Assembly (NCBI RefSeq): GCF_014873755.1
Contig: NZ_JADBEG010000001.1
Location: 1,366,501-1,430,500, forward strand
DNA length: 64,000 bases
Source of the DNA: Amycolatopsis lexingtonensis
Lineage (GTDB): Bacteria > Actinomycetota > Actinomycetes > Mycobacteriales > Pseudonocardiaceae
Reading direction: 5' to 3'
Each line of letters starts with the position of its first letter. Within the stretch, counting starts at the first letter, position 1. The position numbers and the translations under genes were made by a program. Of this stretch, positions 1-7,612 are shown piece by piece. Under the pieces are notes generated by a model. The model ran no database searches. It saw only the letters and a program-made list of their open reading frames with translations, and was not told the origin of the DNA.

Positions 1-161
1 AGCTCGCCGTCGTCGGACCCGACCTCAAGGTCCGCGGGGTCGACGCGCTGCGGGTCTGCGACGCCTCGATCATGCCGTCGATCACCGGCGGCAACACCAA
101 CGCGCCCTGCATCATGATCGGCGAGATGGGTGCCCAGCTCGTCCTCGGGAGCGAGTCATGA
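1..161 (+). CDS. GMC-family oxidoreductase, C-terminal end only
   Basis: The first 53 codons visible (reading from base 3) end in TGA at 159-161. They contain the GMC C-terminal pattern: [10 protein letters not shown] followed by [13 protein letters not shown], the segment that closes over FAD and carries the active-site Asn/His region in choline and alcohol oxidoreductases. Everything upstream lies outside the window. The stop overlaps the next start as ATGA, so this flavoenzyme and the aldehyde dehydrogenase are translationally coupled. The pair would plausibly oxidise an alcohol to an aldehyde and then to an acid. The substrate cannot be told from this fragment. Confidence 0.85.
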   Translation, partial: LAVVGPDLKVRGVDALRVCDASIMPSITGGNTNAPCIMIGEMGAQLVLGSES

Positions 162-1732
162 CCCTCACCCCGGTCGGCCTCACCCGCCCGGCGTCGGTGA
201 CCGGCGCCTTCCTCGAGCAGCTCGTCGCCCGGGTCCCGGGTTCGGCCGGCGCGACCTGGAAGCTGACCGAGGTCTACACCGGCGACGTCCTCGTCGAGCT
301 CCCGCAGTCCACCCCCGAGGACATCGAGCGGGCGTTCGCCGTCGCGCGCGAGGCACAGCGGAAGTGGGCCGCCACGCCGGTCAAGCAGCGGCTGGCCGTG
401 TTCAAGCGGGCGCACACGCTGTTCGTCGACCACGCGCGGGCCGTCGCCGACCTCATCCAGGTCGAGAGCGGCAAGAACCGGCGGATGGCGATCGAGGAGA
501 CCTGCGACCCGCCGATGGTGATGAGCCACTACCTCAAGCGGGCGGCGAAGCTGCTGGCACCGGTGAAGCGCGGCGGCCCGGTGCCGCTGGTGACGTCCTC
601 GACCGAGGTCCGGCGACCCAAGGGCGTCGTCGGCATCATCGCGCCGTGGAACTTCCCGTTCGCCACCGGCATTTCCGACGCCGTCCCGGCGCTGATGGCC
701 GGCAACGCGGTCGTCCTGAAGCCCGACAACAAGACGGCGCTCTCCCCGCTCTACGGCGTGCGGCTGCTGGAGGAGGCCGGCCTGCCGAAGGGCCTGTTCC
801 AGGTCGTCTGCGGCGAGGGCCCGGACGTCGGCCCGACGCTGATCGACCAGGCCGACTACGTCATGTTCACCGGCTCGACGGCCACCGGGAAGGTGATCGG
901 CGAGCGGGCCGGCCGCAACCTCATCGGCTGCTGCCTCGAACTCGGCGGCAAGAACCCGATGATCGTCCTGGAGGACGCGAACATCAGCGAAGCCGTGCAG
1001 GGCGCGGTGTTCGGCGCGTTCGGCAACACCGGGCAGATCTGCATGCACGTCGAGCGGATCTACCTGCCGGAGTCCCGCTACAACGAGTTCAAGACGGCGT
1101 TCGTGGCGGCGGCTTCGGCCCTCGACGTCCGCGCCGCGTACGACTTCGGTCCCGAGATGGGCTCCCTTGTGTCGGTGGACCACATGCGCCGCGTCAAGTC
1201 CCATGTGGACGACGCGGTCGCCAAGGGCGCGACGGTGCTGTGCGGCGGCAAGCCCCGCCCCGACCTCGGCCCGGCGTTCTTCGAGCCGACGATCCTCGAG
1301 GGCGTCACGAAGGACATGCTCTGCGGCGTCACGGAAACCTTCGGTCCCGTGGTGGCGCTGCACTCCTACCGCACGGTCGACGAAGCGGTCGCGCTGGCCA
1401 ACGACACGGACTACGGCCTGAACGCGTCGGTCTGGAGCACTGACGTTCCGGCGGCCCGCGCGCTGGCGGCCCGCATCGAGTCCGGCAACGTGAACGTCAA
1501 CGACATCCTCGCGACGGCCTACGCGGCCAAGGGAACCCCGTCCGGCGGCGTCAAGAACTCCGGCGTCGGGGCCCGCCACGGCGACCAGGGCCTGCTCAAG
1601 TACACCGACGGGCAGAACCTGGCGGTGCTGAAGAAGCAGGTAATGGGCCCGCGGCCGGGGCAGCACTACGAAAAGTACGTCGAGAGCATGCTTTCCGGCC
1701 TGAAGACGCTGCGGAAGCTGCGCCTGCGCTAG
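158..1732 (+). CDS. NAD(P)-dependent aldehyde dehydrogenase
   Basis: This 524-aa protein has the full aldehyde dehydrogenase fold. The oxyanion Asn is N165 in PWNFPF, the cofactor Lys is K188, the general base is E261 in ELGGKNP, and the nucleophile is C295 in GNTGQICMH. Length and motifs resemble the succinate-semialdehyde dehydrogenase branch, but the substrate is not certain. The ATG overlaps the stop of the GMC oxidoreductase (ATGA), so it should oxidise the aldehyde made by that enzyme. Its 3' end overlaps the convergent phospholipase D gene by four bases. Confidence 0.93.
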   Translation: MTLTPVGLTRPASVTGAFLEQLVARVPGSAGATWKLTEVYTGDVLVELPQSTPEDIERAFAVAREAQRKWAATPVKQRLAVFKRAHTLFVDHARAVADLIQVESGKNRRMAIEETCDPPMVMSHYLKRAAKLLAPVKRGGPVPLVTSSTEVRRPKGVVGIIAPWNFPFATGISDAVPALMAGNAVVLKPDNKTALSPLYGVRLLEEAGLPKGLFQVVCGEGPDVGPTLIDQADYVMFTGSTATGKVIGERAGRNLIGCCLELGGKNPMIVLEDANISEAVQGAVFGAFGNTGQICMHVERIYLPESRYNEFKTAFVAAASALDVRAAYDFGPEMGSLVSVDHMRRVKSHVDDAVAKGATVLCGGKPRPDLGPAFFEPTILEGVTKDMLCGVTETFGPVVALHSYRTVDEAVALANDTDYGLNASVWSTDVPAARALAARIESGNVNVNDILATAYAAKGTPSGGVKNSGVGARHGDQGLLKYTDGQNLAVLKKQVMGPRPGQHYEKYVESMLSGLKTLRKLRLR

Positions 1733-3195
1733 CCGTCCACGAGCAGTCCGCGCAGCGGGCCCTGCAACCGCCCGGCCCGCCGCGACACACCCGGGAGCAG
1801 CACCAGCCGGTGCGTGCGCCGCTCACCCTTGCGTTCCCGCTCCGCCTGCTCCTCGGCCAGCGGCCGCCAGAGGTGGTCGACGACGTCCGCCGGGTCGGTG
1901 TGCTCCAGTTCCGCGACCGGGCGGCCGAGGTGCTCGGCCCACAGCCGCAGCCGCGTCGTGCGGGCCACCTCCGGGTCGTCGGTGGCGACGTTGACCTCGG
2001 TGTCGTTGAACAGCGAGTGCTCGTTGAGGTTCGCCGAGCCCACGGTCAGCCACTCGTCGTCGACGATGCCGAGCTTCGCGTGGACGTACACCGGCGCCGC
2101 CGATTCACCGTCGTGCGCGCTGATCGTCGTCGCGAGGAGCCGCCGGTTCCCGTCGTCCGCGTCGAGGAGCCGGCCCAGCTGGCCGCGGGTGGTGTCCGAG
2201 CCGTTGCTGGGCTTGCGGGGGAGCAGCAGGACCACGCGGAAGCGGTCGCCGGGCGGGTGCCGCAGCTTGTCGAGGAGCACCTCGGTGATCTCCGGCGACC
2301 ACAGGAACTGGTTCTCCAGGTAGACGAGCCGCCGGGCCGAACGCAGGGCCCGCAGGTAGCCGTCGAGGATGGTGAATTCGCCCTTCGGCAGGAAGCCGTA
2401 GGTGCTGTTCGGCACGGTCCGCTGCAGCTGCACGCGGCTGCCGCCCACCGGTTCCGGCACCGCGGGCTCGGGCAGGTCTTCGCCCGCGACTTCGATCCAG
2501 CGCCGCCGGAAGTGGCCCGCGACGTCGGCGACCACCGGTCCTTCGAGCCGGGCCATCAGGTCGTGCCAGCCGATCGGCCGCGGCGGGTGGTCCGGGCTGT
2601 CGTGCCGGTCGCCCTCCAGCGCGGTGAAGTCGACGCCGCCGACGAAGGCCACCTCGTCGTCGACGACCACCAGCTTTTCGTGGTGGCAGTGCAGGGTCCG
2701 CTCGCGGGAGTCCAGCACGCAGCGCACGGCCGAGCCGTCGGTGAACTTGCGCTGCTCCGACCGCGCCAGCTTGCGCGAGGGCTGGAACGCGGGCACCGGG
2801 GGTCCGCCCCACAGCAGCACCCGCACGTCGACGCCGCGGCCGGCCGTCTCGGCGAGCAGTTCCCGCAGGGTCGGCGCGCCGGTCTCGCGCGTCAGCCGGA
2901 AGTCCGCGCTGGCGTGCCAGTTCGCGATGTGCACGTGCGACTTCGCCCGCCGGATCGCCGCTTCGACGGCGGGCAGCGACTCCTCGCCGTCGATCAGCAC
3001 CCGCACGCGGTTGCCGTCGCGGACCGGGGCTCGCCCGCCGAGCCGGTCCCGGGTGCCGCCCGGGCCGAGCACGTCACCCCAGCCGAGCCCGCGCAGCCGC
3101 CGCCGGTGGTGGGCGCAGAGTGCGCTTTCGAGCCCGTCGCCGAGCCGCTCGTCCACCTTGTCCAGGAATGCGTGGAACGTCTTCACCCGTCCCAT
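1729..3195 (-). CDS. phospholipase D-like protein with two HKD motifs
   Basis: The 488-aa protein carries two complete HxKx4D motifs, H172/K174/D179 and H372/K374/D379. The second is followed by the usual GSANLNEHS segment. This is the signature of cardiolipin synthase, phospholipase D and related phosphodiesterases, where the two HKD halves form one active site. There is no signal peptide or N-terminal membrane hairpin, unlike typical cardiolipin synthases, so a soluble PLD-like hydrolase or transphosphatidylase is more likely. It follows the ferredoxin reductase on the same strand after 42 bases and converges on the aldehyde dehydrogenase. Confidence 0.9.
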   Translation of the reverse strand: MGRVKTFHAFLDKVDERLGDGLESALCAHHRRRLRGLGWGDVLGPGGTRDRLGGRAPVRDGNRVRVLIDGEESLPAVEAAIRRAKSHVHIANWHASADFRLTRETGAPTLRELLAETAGRGVDVRVLLWGGPPVPAFQPSRKLARSEQRKFTDGSAVRCVLDSRERTLHCHHEKLVVVDDEVAFVGGVDFTALEGDRHDSPDHPPRPIGWHDLMARLEGPVVADVAGHFRRRWIEVAGEDLPEPAVPEPVGGSRVQLQRTVPNSTYGFLPKGEFTILDGYLRALRSARRLVYLENQFLWSPEITEVLLDKLRHPPGDRFRVVLLLPRKPSNGSDTTRGQLGRLLDADDGNRRLLATTISAHDGESAAPVYVHAKLGIVDDEWLTVGSANLNEHSLFNDTEVNVATDDPEVARTTRLRLWAEHLGRPVAELEHTDPADVVDHLWRPLAEEQAERERKGERRTHRLVLLPGVSRRAGRLQGPLRGLLVDG

Positions 3196-3237
3196 CGCAC
3201 TACAGAACGGCGGAGTCCGCCGCGCAGTGACGCTCCG

Positions 3238-4131
3238 TCAAAGATCGAGCACGAGCCGCGGCGAGCGGGAGCGGGACACGCAGAGCATCATGACCTCGTT
3301 CTCGGCCCGCTCGGCCGCGGTCAGCACGGCGTCGCGGTGGTCCGGCGTCCCGCCGAGCAGGCCGGTTTCGCAGGTGCCGCACGTCCCTTCCCGGCACGAC
3401 GACAGCACCGGGACACCGGCTTCCTCGACCACCTCCAGGATCGACCGGTCCGCGGGCACCGCCAGCACCCGCCCGGACCCGGCGAGCTCCACCTCGAACG
3501 CCGTGCGCGGGCCGTCGTCCGGTTCCGGGGTGAAGCGCTCGACGTGCAGGTTCTCGAAGCCGAGCGCTTCCACCGCCGCCAGCAGCGGTGCCGGGCCGCA
3601 GCAGTAGACCGCGGTGCCCGGCGCGGCCGGCAAGCCGGCCAGGTCGAGGAGGCCTTCCTCGTCCTGCGGCCGGATCGTCACGCGGTCGCCGTAGCGGGCC
3701 AGTTCGTCGGTGAAGGCCATCGACGAGCGCGTCCGGCCGCCGTAGACGAGCTGCCAGTCGGTGGCGCGGTCGAGCATCGGCAGGATCGGCGTGATGCCGA
3801 TGCCGCCCGCGATGAACAAGTGCCGCTCGGCGGGCACCAGCGGGAAGTGGTTGCGGGGCGCGGAAACCCCGACCAGGTGCCCGGCGCGCAGCTCGTCGTG
3901 CACGTACGCCGAGCCGCCGCGCCCGGCGGCCTCGCGCAGCACCGCGACCTGGTACGCCGACGTGTCCCCGGGACGGCCGCACAGCGAGTACTGCCGCGGG
4001 CCGCCGGGCAGTTCGACGTCGACGTGCGCACCGGGTTCCCACGGCGGCAGCGGCTCGCCGTCCGGGTCGCGCAACGTCAGGCGGACGACGGCGTCGGCCA
4101 CCTTTTCCTTGTGTTCCACCAGGAGTTTCAT
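3238..4131 (-). CDS. PDR/VanB-type ferredoxin reductase component
   Basis: This 297-aa flavoprotein has the phthalate dioxygenase reductase layout: an FMN-binding domain (RQYSL at 46-50), an NAD domain (AGGIGITP at 108-115), and a C-terminal plant-type [2Fe-2S] domain with C246, C251, C254 and C284. It passes electrons from NADH to the Rieske oxygenase encoded upstream. Its ATG overlaps the stop of the 52-aa gene as TGATG, so oxygenase, small protein and reductase form one coupled operon. The family includes VanB of vanillate O-demethylase. The substrate here is not proven. Confidence 0.93.
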   Translation of the reverse strand: MKLLVEHKEKVADAVVRLTLRDPDGEPLPPWEPGAHVDVELPGGPRQYSLCGRPGDTSAYQVAVLREAAGRGGSAYVHDELRAGHLVGVSAPRNHFPLVPAERHLFIAGGIGITPILPMLDRATDWQLVYGGRTRSSMAFTDELARYGDRVTIRPQDEEGLLDLAGLPAAPGTAVYCCGPAPLLAAVEALGFENLHVERFTPEPDDGPRTAFEVELAGSGRVLAVPADRSILEVVEEAGVPVLSSCREGTCGTCETGLLGGTPDHRDAVLTAAERAENEVMMLCVSRSRSPRLVLDL

Positions 4132-4289
4132 CAGTGTCCTTCGGGGTGGGCGAGCAGCCAGTCCCAGAGCGCGACCGGGTCCTCGAATTCGCGTTCGGCC
4201 CCGCAGTGGCAGACCGCGCGCAGCCGGTCGGTGCCGAGCACCCAGTGGATCCGGTTGACGCGCTCGCCGGTCAGCATCGGGCGGTTCAC
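4131..4289 (-). CDS. 52-aa cysteine-containing protein between Rieske oxygenase and reductase
   Basis: This short gene fills the gap between the oxygenase and reductase genes. The proposed GTG at 4289 overlaps the oxygenase TGA as GTGA, and its own TGA overlaps the reductase ATG as TGATG. An internal ATG at 4277 would give 48 residues. The product has a CHCG motif near residue 28-31 and a C-terminal WDWLLAHPEG helix, with no signal peptide or membrane segment. Perfect coupling on both sides argues that it is real. I know no function for it. A chaperone-like, metal-handling or subunit role in the Rieske complex is only a guess. Confidence 0.75.
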   Translation of the reverse strand: MNRPMLTGERVNRIHWVLGTDRLRAVCHCGAEREFEDPVALWDWLLAHPEGH

Positions 4290-5317
4290 GGCGAAACCAG
4301 CCGCTGCAGCATCCGGCGCGCGGCCAGGCCGCCGGTGTCGATGTTGACCGAAAGTTCCTGGTAGCCCGCGGGTTCGGTGGCGATGACCCGCTCGAGGACG
4401 TCGAGTGCTTCGACGTCCTGCAGCACCACCGTGCGGTTGTTCTCGGCCAGGAACGCCGAAACGCCTTCGTCGTCGAGCGCGAAGTCCCGTGCCACGGCCC
4501 AGAAGTCGTGCGTCGAGTGCTCGGTCTCCGGCGTGATCGCGTAGACGACCTCGACGTGGAAGGCGTCCGGATCGCTGCCGTCCGGGCGCGGCACGGACCC
4601 GACCGGCGCGATGCGGCTGTGCAGCTTGTACAGGCACGGCGGGGTGTACTCGATGTCCTGCCAGCGCGCGATGCGCCCCTGCAGGCCGGTCGACTTGGCG
4701 TAGAAGGGCGGGCATTCCGCGTCGTCCATGTGCCGCGAGACGTAGACGACGCCGTTCTCCTCGTCGACTTCGGTCGTGATCGGCGTCGCGGCGACCTCCG
4801 GGGTGCCGATGTAGCCGCCGTGCAGGTAGGTCTCGTGCGACAGGTCCAGCAGGTTGTCGACCAGCAGCGAATACCGCGCCTTCAGCGGTTCCATCCCGGC
4901 GACCGTCGTGTAGCCGGGCGAATCGAGGTAGGGGGCCCGGGGAATCCGCGCGGCGTCGGCGTTCGCGGGGTCGCCGATGAACACCCAGACGAAGGAGTCC
5001 TGCTCCACGACGGGGTACCGCGCGAGCCGGGCGGTCCTCGGCACCCGGGTTTGCCCCGGCACCGCGACGCACTTGCCGTCCGCGCCGTAGGTGAAGCCGT
5101 GGTAGCCGCAGACGACCTGGTCGTCGACGAGCCGCGAAGGCTTCTGGGACAACGGGAACCGGCGGTGCACGCACCGGTCGGCCACGGCCGTCACGCTCCC
5201 GTCCCGGGTCCGCCAGAACAGGACCGGCTCGCCGCAAATGGTGCGGCTGAACAACTCCGCACCGATCTCGGCACCGTAGGCGGCGACGTACCACTGGTCA
5301 CGGGGAATGGCGCTCAT
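4286..5317 (-). CDS. aromatic ring-hydroxylating/demethylating Rieske oxygenase (VanA-like)
   Basis: The 343-aa protein starts with a Rieske domain whose ligands are C49-x-H51 and C70-x2-H73. The mononuclear iron site follows, with H161 and H166 in DLSHETYLH. Such one-subunit oxygenases O-demethylate or hydroxylate aromatics such as vanillate, using the coupled PDR reductase. An ATG 72 bases upstream is in frame, but the ATG at 5317 is preferred because it follows a purine-rich GAGAGGA and starts the conserved SAIPRDQWY segment. An IclR gene lies just upstream on the same strand with a palindrome between them. Confidence 0.92.
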   Translation of the reverse strand: MSAIPRDQWYVAAYGAEIGAELFSRTICGEPVLFWRTRDGSVTAVADRCVHRRFPLSQKPSRLVDDQVVCGYHGFTYGADGKCVAVPGQTRVPRTARLARYPVVEQDSFVWVFIGDPANADAARIPRAPYLDSPGYTTVAGMEPLKARYSLLVDNLLDLSHETYLHGGYIGTPEVAATPITTEVDEENGVVYVSRHMDDAECPPFYAKSTGLQGRIARWQDIEYTPPCLYKLHSRIAPVGSVPRPDGSDPDAFHVEVVYAITPETEHSTHDFWAVARDFALDDEGVSAFLAENNRTVVLQDVEALDVLERVIATEPAGYQELSVNIDTGGLAARRMLQRLVSP

Positions 5318-5382
5318 CGGAGTTCGTCCTCTCGTGGCGGGGACCCCAGCGTGGGCGGGCGGGCCCCTCGCCGCGAAGGGCG

Positions 5383-5399
5383 TTTCCATAAGACGGAAA
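5383..5399. promoter_or_regulatory. putative IclR operator palindrome
   Basis: TTTCCATAAGACGGAAA is a 17-bp inverted repeat (TTTCC-N7-GGAAA) in the 84-bp gap between the iclR gene and the Rieske oxygenase gene. AT-containing palindromes of this length in front of catabolic operons are typical of IclR-family operators. The regulator is encoded next door. Binding is inferred, not shown. Confidence 0.5.
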
Positions 5400-5401
5400 G
5401 C

Positions 5402-6160
5402 TCAGCCGAGGGCGCGGGAGATCGCGCGGGCGCTCGTGCGGACCAGGGGGGCCAGCGCGTGCGGCGAGGCGCTGCCGTACCGCACGACGAGGGAGACCGC
5501 CGCGACCACCTGCCCGCGGGCGTCGTGGATCGGGGCGCCGACCGAGAGGCTGTCGAGGGTTACCTGGCGCTCGCTGATGGAGAACCCGTGGGTGCGGACG
5601 TCGGCGAGCAGGTGCCGCAGGCGGTCCGGGTCGGTGACGGTTTCCGGCGTGTAGCGCTCGATCCGGCCGGCGAGGACGTCTTCCTGCACGTCGGCGGGCG
5701 CGTGGGCGAGCAGGACGAGCCCGACGCCGGTCGCGGTCAGGGCGAACCGGCCGCCGACGCGGGTCAGCACCGGGACCGCCCCCGAGCCGGCGATGCGCTC
5801 GATGAACACGACCTCGGTGCCTTCGCGGACGGCGAGCTGGACGTTCTCCCGTGTGATCTGCGAAAGGTCCTCCAGGAACGGCAACGCGCGTTCCCGCAGG
5901 CCCAGGCCGCGCGGGGCGAGCGAGCCCAGCTCCCACAGCCGCAGCCCGACGCGGTAGACGCCCGCTTCGTCCCGCTCGAGCGCGCCCCACTCGCAGAACT
6001 CGCGCAGTAGCCGGTGCGCGGTGGCCGCGGGCAGCCCGGCCCGGCGCGCGACCTCGCTCAGCCGCAGCTCGGGGTGGTCCGGCGAGAACGCCTCGAGCAC
6101 CTTGAGCGCGCGGCCGAGCACCGGCCCGGTGGCGCCCGGAACGCGACCTCGATGCGGCAC
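5402..6160 (-). CDS. IclR-family transcriptional regulator of the Rieske operon
   Basis: The 252-aa protein has an N-terminal winged helix-turn-helix (about residues 15-65, with LSEVARRAGLPAATAHRLL as the recognition region). A C-terminal IclR ligand-binding domain ends in VRTSARAISRALG. The GTG at 6160 is chosen because it follows GGGGAGG at the right distance and lies just behind the MerR stop at 6163. The frame stays open far upstream, but that part is out of frame with MerR and not coding. It probably controls the Rieske oxygenase, small protein and reductase genes downstream through the palindrome at 5383-5399. Confidence 0.9.
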   Translation of the reverse strand: MPHRGRVPGATGPVLGRALKVLEAFSPDHPELRLSEVARRAGLPAATAHRLLREFCEWGALERDEAGVYRVGLRLWELGSLAPRGLGLRERALPFLEDLSQITRENVQLAVREGTEVVFIERIAGSGAVPVLTRVGGRFALTATGVGLVLLAHAPADVQEDVLAGRIERYTPETVTDPDRLRHLLADVRTHGFSISERQVTLDSLSVGAPIHDARGQVVAAVSLVVRYGSASPHALAPLVRTSARAISRALG

Positions 6161-6162
6161 GG

Positions 6163-6900
6163 CTACCTCCCCGGGATCAGCTGCGCGCGGAGCAGCTCGT
6201 CGAGGCGTCGCCACGCCGGGGACTCGGCGTTCACCGCGTTCTGGATCAGCGCCGGGACGGCCGACGGCGCGTCCAGGCCGGGCAGGGGACCGGAGCCGTA
6301 GCGCCGCCGGGTGGCCGCGACGATCCGTCCCGCCAAGACGGTGAGCGCCGGGTCCGCCGGGTCCAGGTCGTGGGCGCGGTCGTAGTCCAGGTAGAGCTGC
6401 CGCAGGCCGGGGTCGGTCAGGGCCTCCGCCTGATCGCGGAAGGACTCCGCGGCCAGCTCCGGGTGCGTCGCGTAGACCAGGATCCACAGGTCCGTCTCCA
6501 TGGCGACCCAGCGTGCGGAAAAGCCCAGTCCGGGAAGGTGCTCGAGGTGCCGCGCGACCTCGGGTGGCAGCCCGTGCACCAGGCCGGACCCGAGCCGCCG
6601 GAGCCGCCGCTGCGTTTCCCGGAGGTCCTTGATGCGCGCGGTCAGCTCGCGATCGACGTCGTGCAGGGCTTCGCGGACCTCGTCGGGAGTCGCGTCGCCG
6701 AGTTCCTTGATGCGCGCCAGCGGGACACCGGCTTCGGCGAGCGTGCGGATCTTGAGCAGGTCGATCGCGTGGGCGGCGGTGTAGCGCCGGTAGCCGGACG
6801 CGTCCCGGTCGGGTTCCGGGAGCAGGCCCTTCGCGTGGTAGACGCGGACCGTCTTGATCGAAACGCCGGCGTACGCGGCCAGCCTGCCGATGGTGATCAC
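6163..6900 (-). CDS. MerR-family regulator
   Basis: The 245-aa protein begins with a MerR winged helix (TIGRLAAYAGVSIKTVRVYHAKG), followed by the YRRYT wing and a long coiled-coil helix. The remainder is an effector domain without recognisable metal-binding cysteines, so it is more likely a TipA- or BmrR-like drug or ligand sensor than a metal sensor. The start is taken as GTG at 6900. Its upstream region overlaps a MerR-type promoter driving the divergent gene at 6958, which it probably regulates. The IclR gene starts three bases after its stop and may be co-transcribed. Confidence 0.88.
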   Translation of the reverse strand: MITIGRLAAYAGVSIKTVRVYHAKGLLPEPDRDASGYRRYTAAHAIDLLKIRTLAEAGVPLARIKELGDATPDEVREALHDVDRELTARIKDLRETQRRLRRLGSGLVHGLPPEVARHLEHLPGLGFSARWVAMETDLWILVYATHPELAAESFRDQAEALTDPGLRQLYLDYDRAHDLDPADPALTVLAGRIVAATRRRYGSGPLPGLDAPSAVPALIQNAVNAESPAWRRLDELLRAQLIPGR

Positions 6901-6918
6901 CCCGCCATGATGCCGCGC

Positions 6919-6950
6919 TTGACCCTGCCCCAGGGGCGGGGTTGCAGACT
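6919..6950 (+). promoter_or_regulatory. MerR-type promoter/operator with stretched spacer
   Basis: A TTGACC -35 box at 6919-6924 is followed by a dyad CCCTGCCCC-a-GGGGCGGGG and a weak -10 (CAGACT, 6945-6950), giving a spacer of about 20 bp. Over-long spacers containing a dyad are the hallmark of MerR-activated promoters. The -10 ends seven bases before the ATG at 6958, so the transcript would be leaderless or nearly so. Confidence 0.6.
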
Positions 6951-6957
6951 CGATGCC

Positions 6958-7227
6958 ATGACGAACGTGGATCCGGCCACCCTGCGCGCACTGGCCGATG
7001 AGGGCAACGAGCGCGCCCTGGACCGCCTTGCCGACCTGGCCGACGCTCGCGGCGACGTCGCCGCGTTGAGTGAGTTGCTGGATGAGGGCAGCATGCACGC
7101 CGGTCGGTTGCTGACGCGGCGGGCGGTCGCGGCCCGTGACCTGCTGGAGCTGCAGCGGGTGAGTGACGCCGGCTACGAGGAGGCGGGCACCGAGCTGGAG
7201 CGGCTGCTGGGCGAACCTGGCCGGTGA
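6958..7227 (+). CDS. small helical protein divergent from MerR
   Basis: This 89-aa protein is almost entirely Ala/Leu/Glu/Arg-rich helix with a repeated A-L-DRLADLADARGD pattern, resembling a short tetratricopeptide-like helical repeat. It has no signal peptide and no catalytic motif. The ATG at 6958 lies seven bases behind the -10 of the MerR-type promoter, with no Shine-Dalgarno, so translation is probably leaderless. Divergence from merR suggests MerR-dependent induction. Its function is not known to me. Confidence 0.75.
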   Translation: MTNVDPATLRALADEGNERALDRLADLADARGDVAALSELLDEGSMHAGRLLTRRAVAARDLLELQRVSDAGYEEAGTELERLLGEPGR

Positions 7228-7245
7228 GTCCCCGCCCGCTGAGGT

Positions 7246-7570
7246 GTCTTGAATGAGTCATTCAGGACCTCCGCGGTCTTGAATGACTCATTCAAGACCG
7301 CGACCCGGGCCGGTGACGTGAACGACTCGTTCATGTCACCTGACGTCAGGGTCCCGGCAAAGTCGCGCGGCCAGCCACTCCGCCGCCGCTAACCCGCTCG
7401 CCCCACGTCCTGAATGACTCATTCAGGTCTTCGGACGTCCTGAATGAGTCATTCAAGACGCCGGCGCAACGCCGCGGACCGCACCGACCCGACTTTGCCG
7501 GGCCCCTGTCACCTGACGTCGTGAACGACCCTTTCATGGCATCGGGCCGGTGACGTGAACGAGTCATTCC
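7246..7570. repeat. cluster of palindromic intergenic repeats
   Basis: This gene-free stretch holds at least four good copies of the palindrome TGAATGASTCATTCA with GTCTT/AAGAC-type flanks, at 7246-7268, 7275-7299, 7406-7428 and 7437-7459. Diverged copies lie at 7312-7340, 7521-7537 and 7554-7570. The two central copies are enclosed by 17-bp inverted arms (7349-7365 and 7490-7506, one mismatch). A 14-bp direct repeat, TGTCACCTGACGTC, occurs at 7334-7347 and 7507-7520. No ORF of coding character is present. The same palindrome recurs at 15.7 kb between convergent genes, so these are dispersed intergenic elements that may act as terminators. Confidence 0.85.
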
Positions 7571-7612
7571 CACCCCTCCTCGGGGCGTGTCGGGAAGCGG
7601 GGCGCGCCCGCC

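Noticed and set aside
1810..4347. Long open frame on the plus strand, antisense to the phospholipase D and reductase genes
   Set aside because: It lacks protein-like composition (Arg/Val/Gly-rich) and lies opposite well-identified enzymes. High GC makes such antisense frames common.
7246..7570. CRISPR array
   Set aside because: The repeats are palindromes with irregular spacing and partial copies, without uniform spacers or cas genes.
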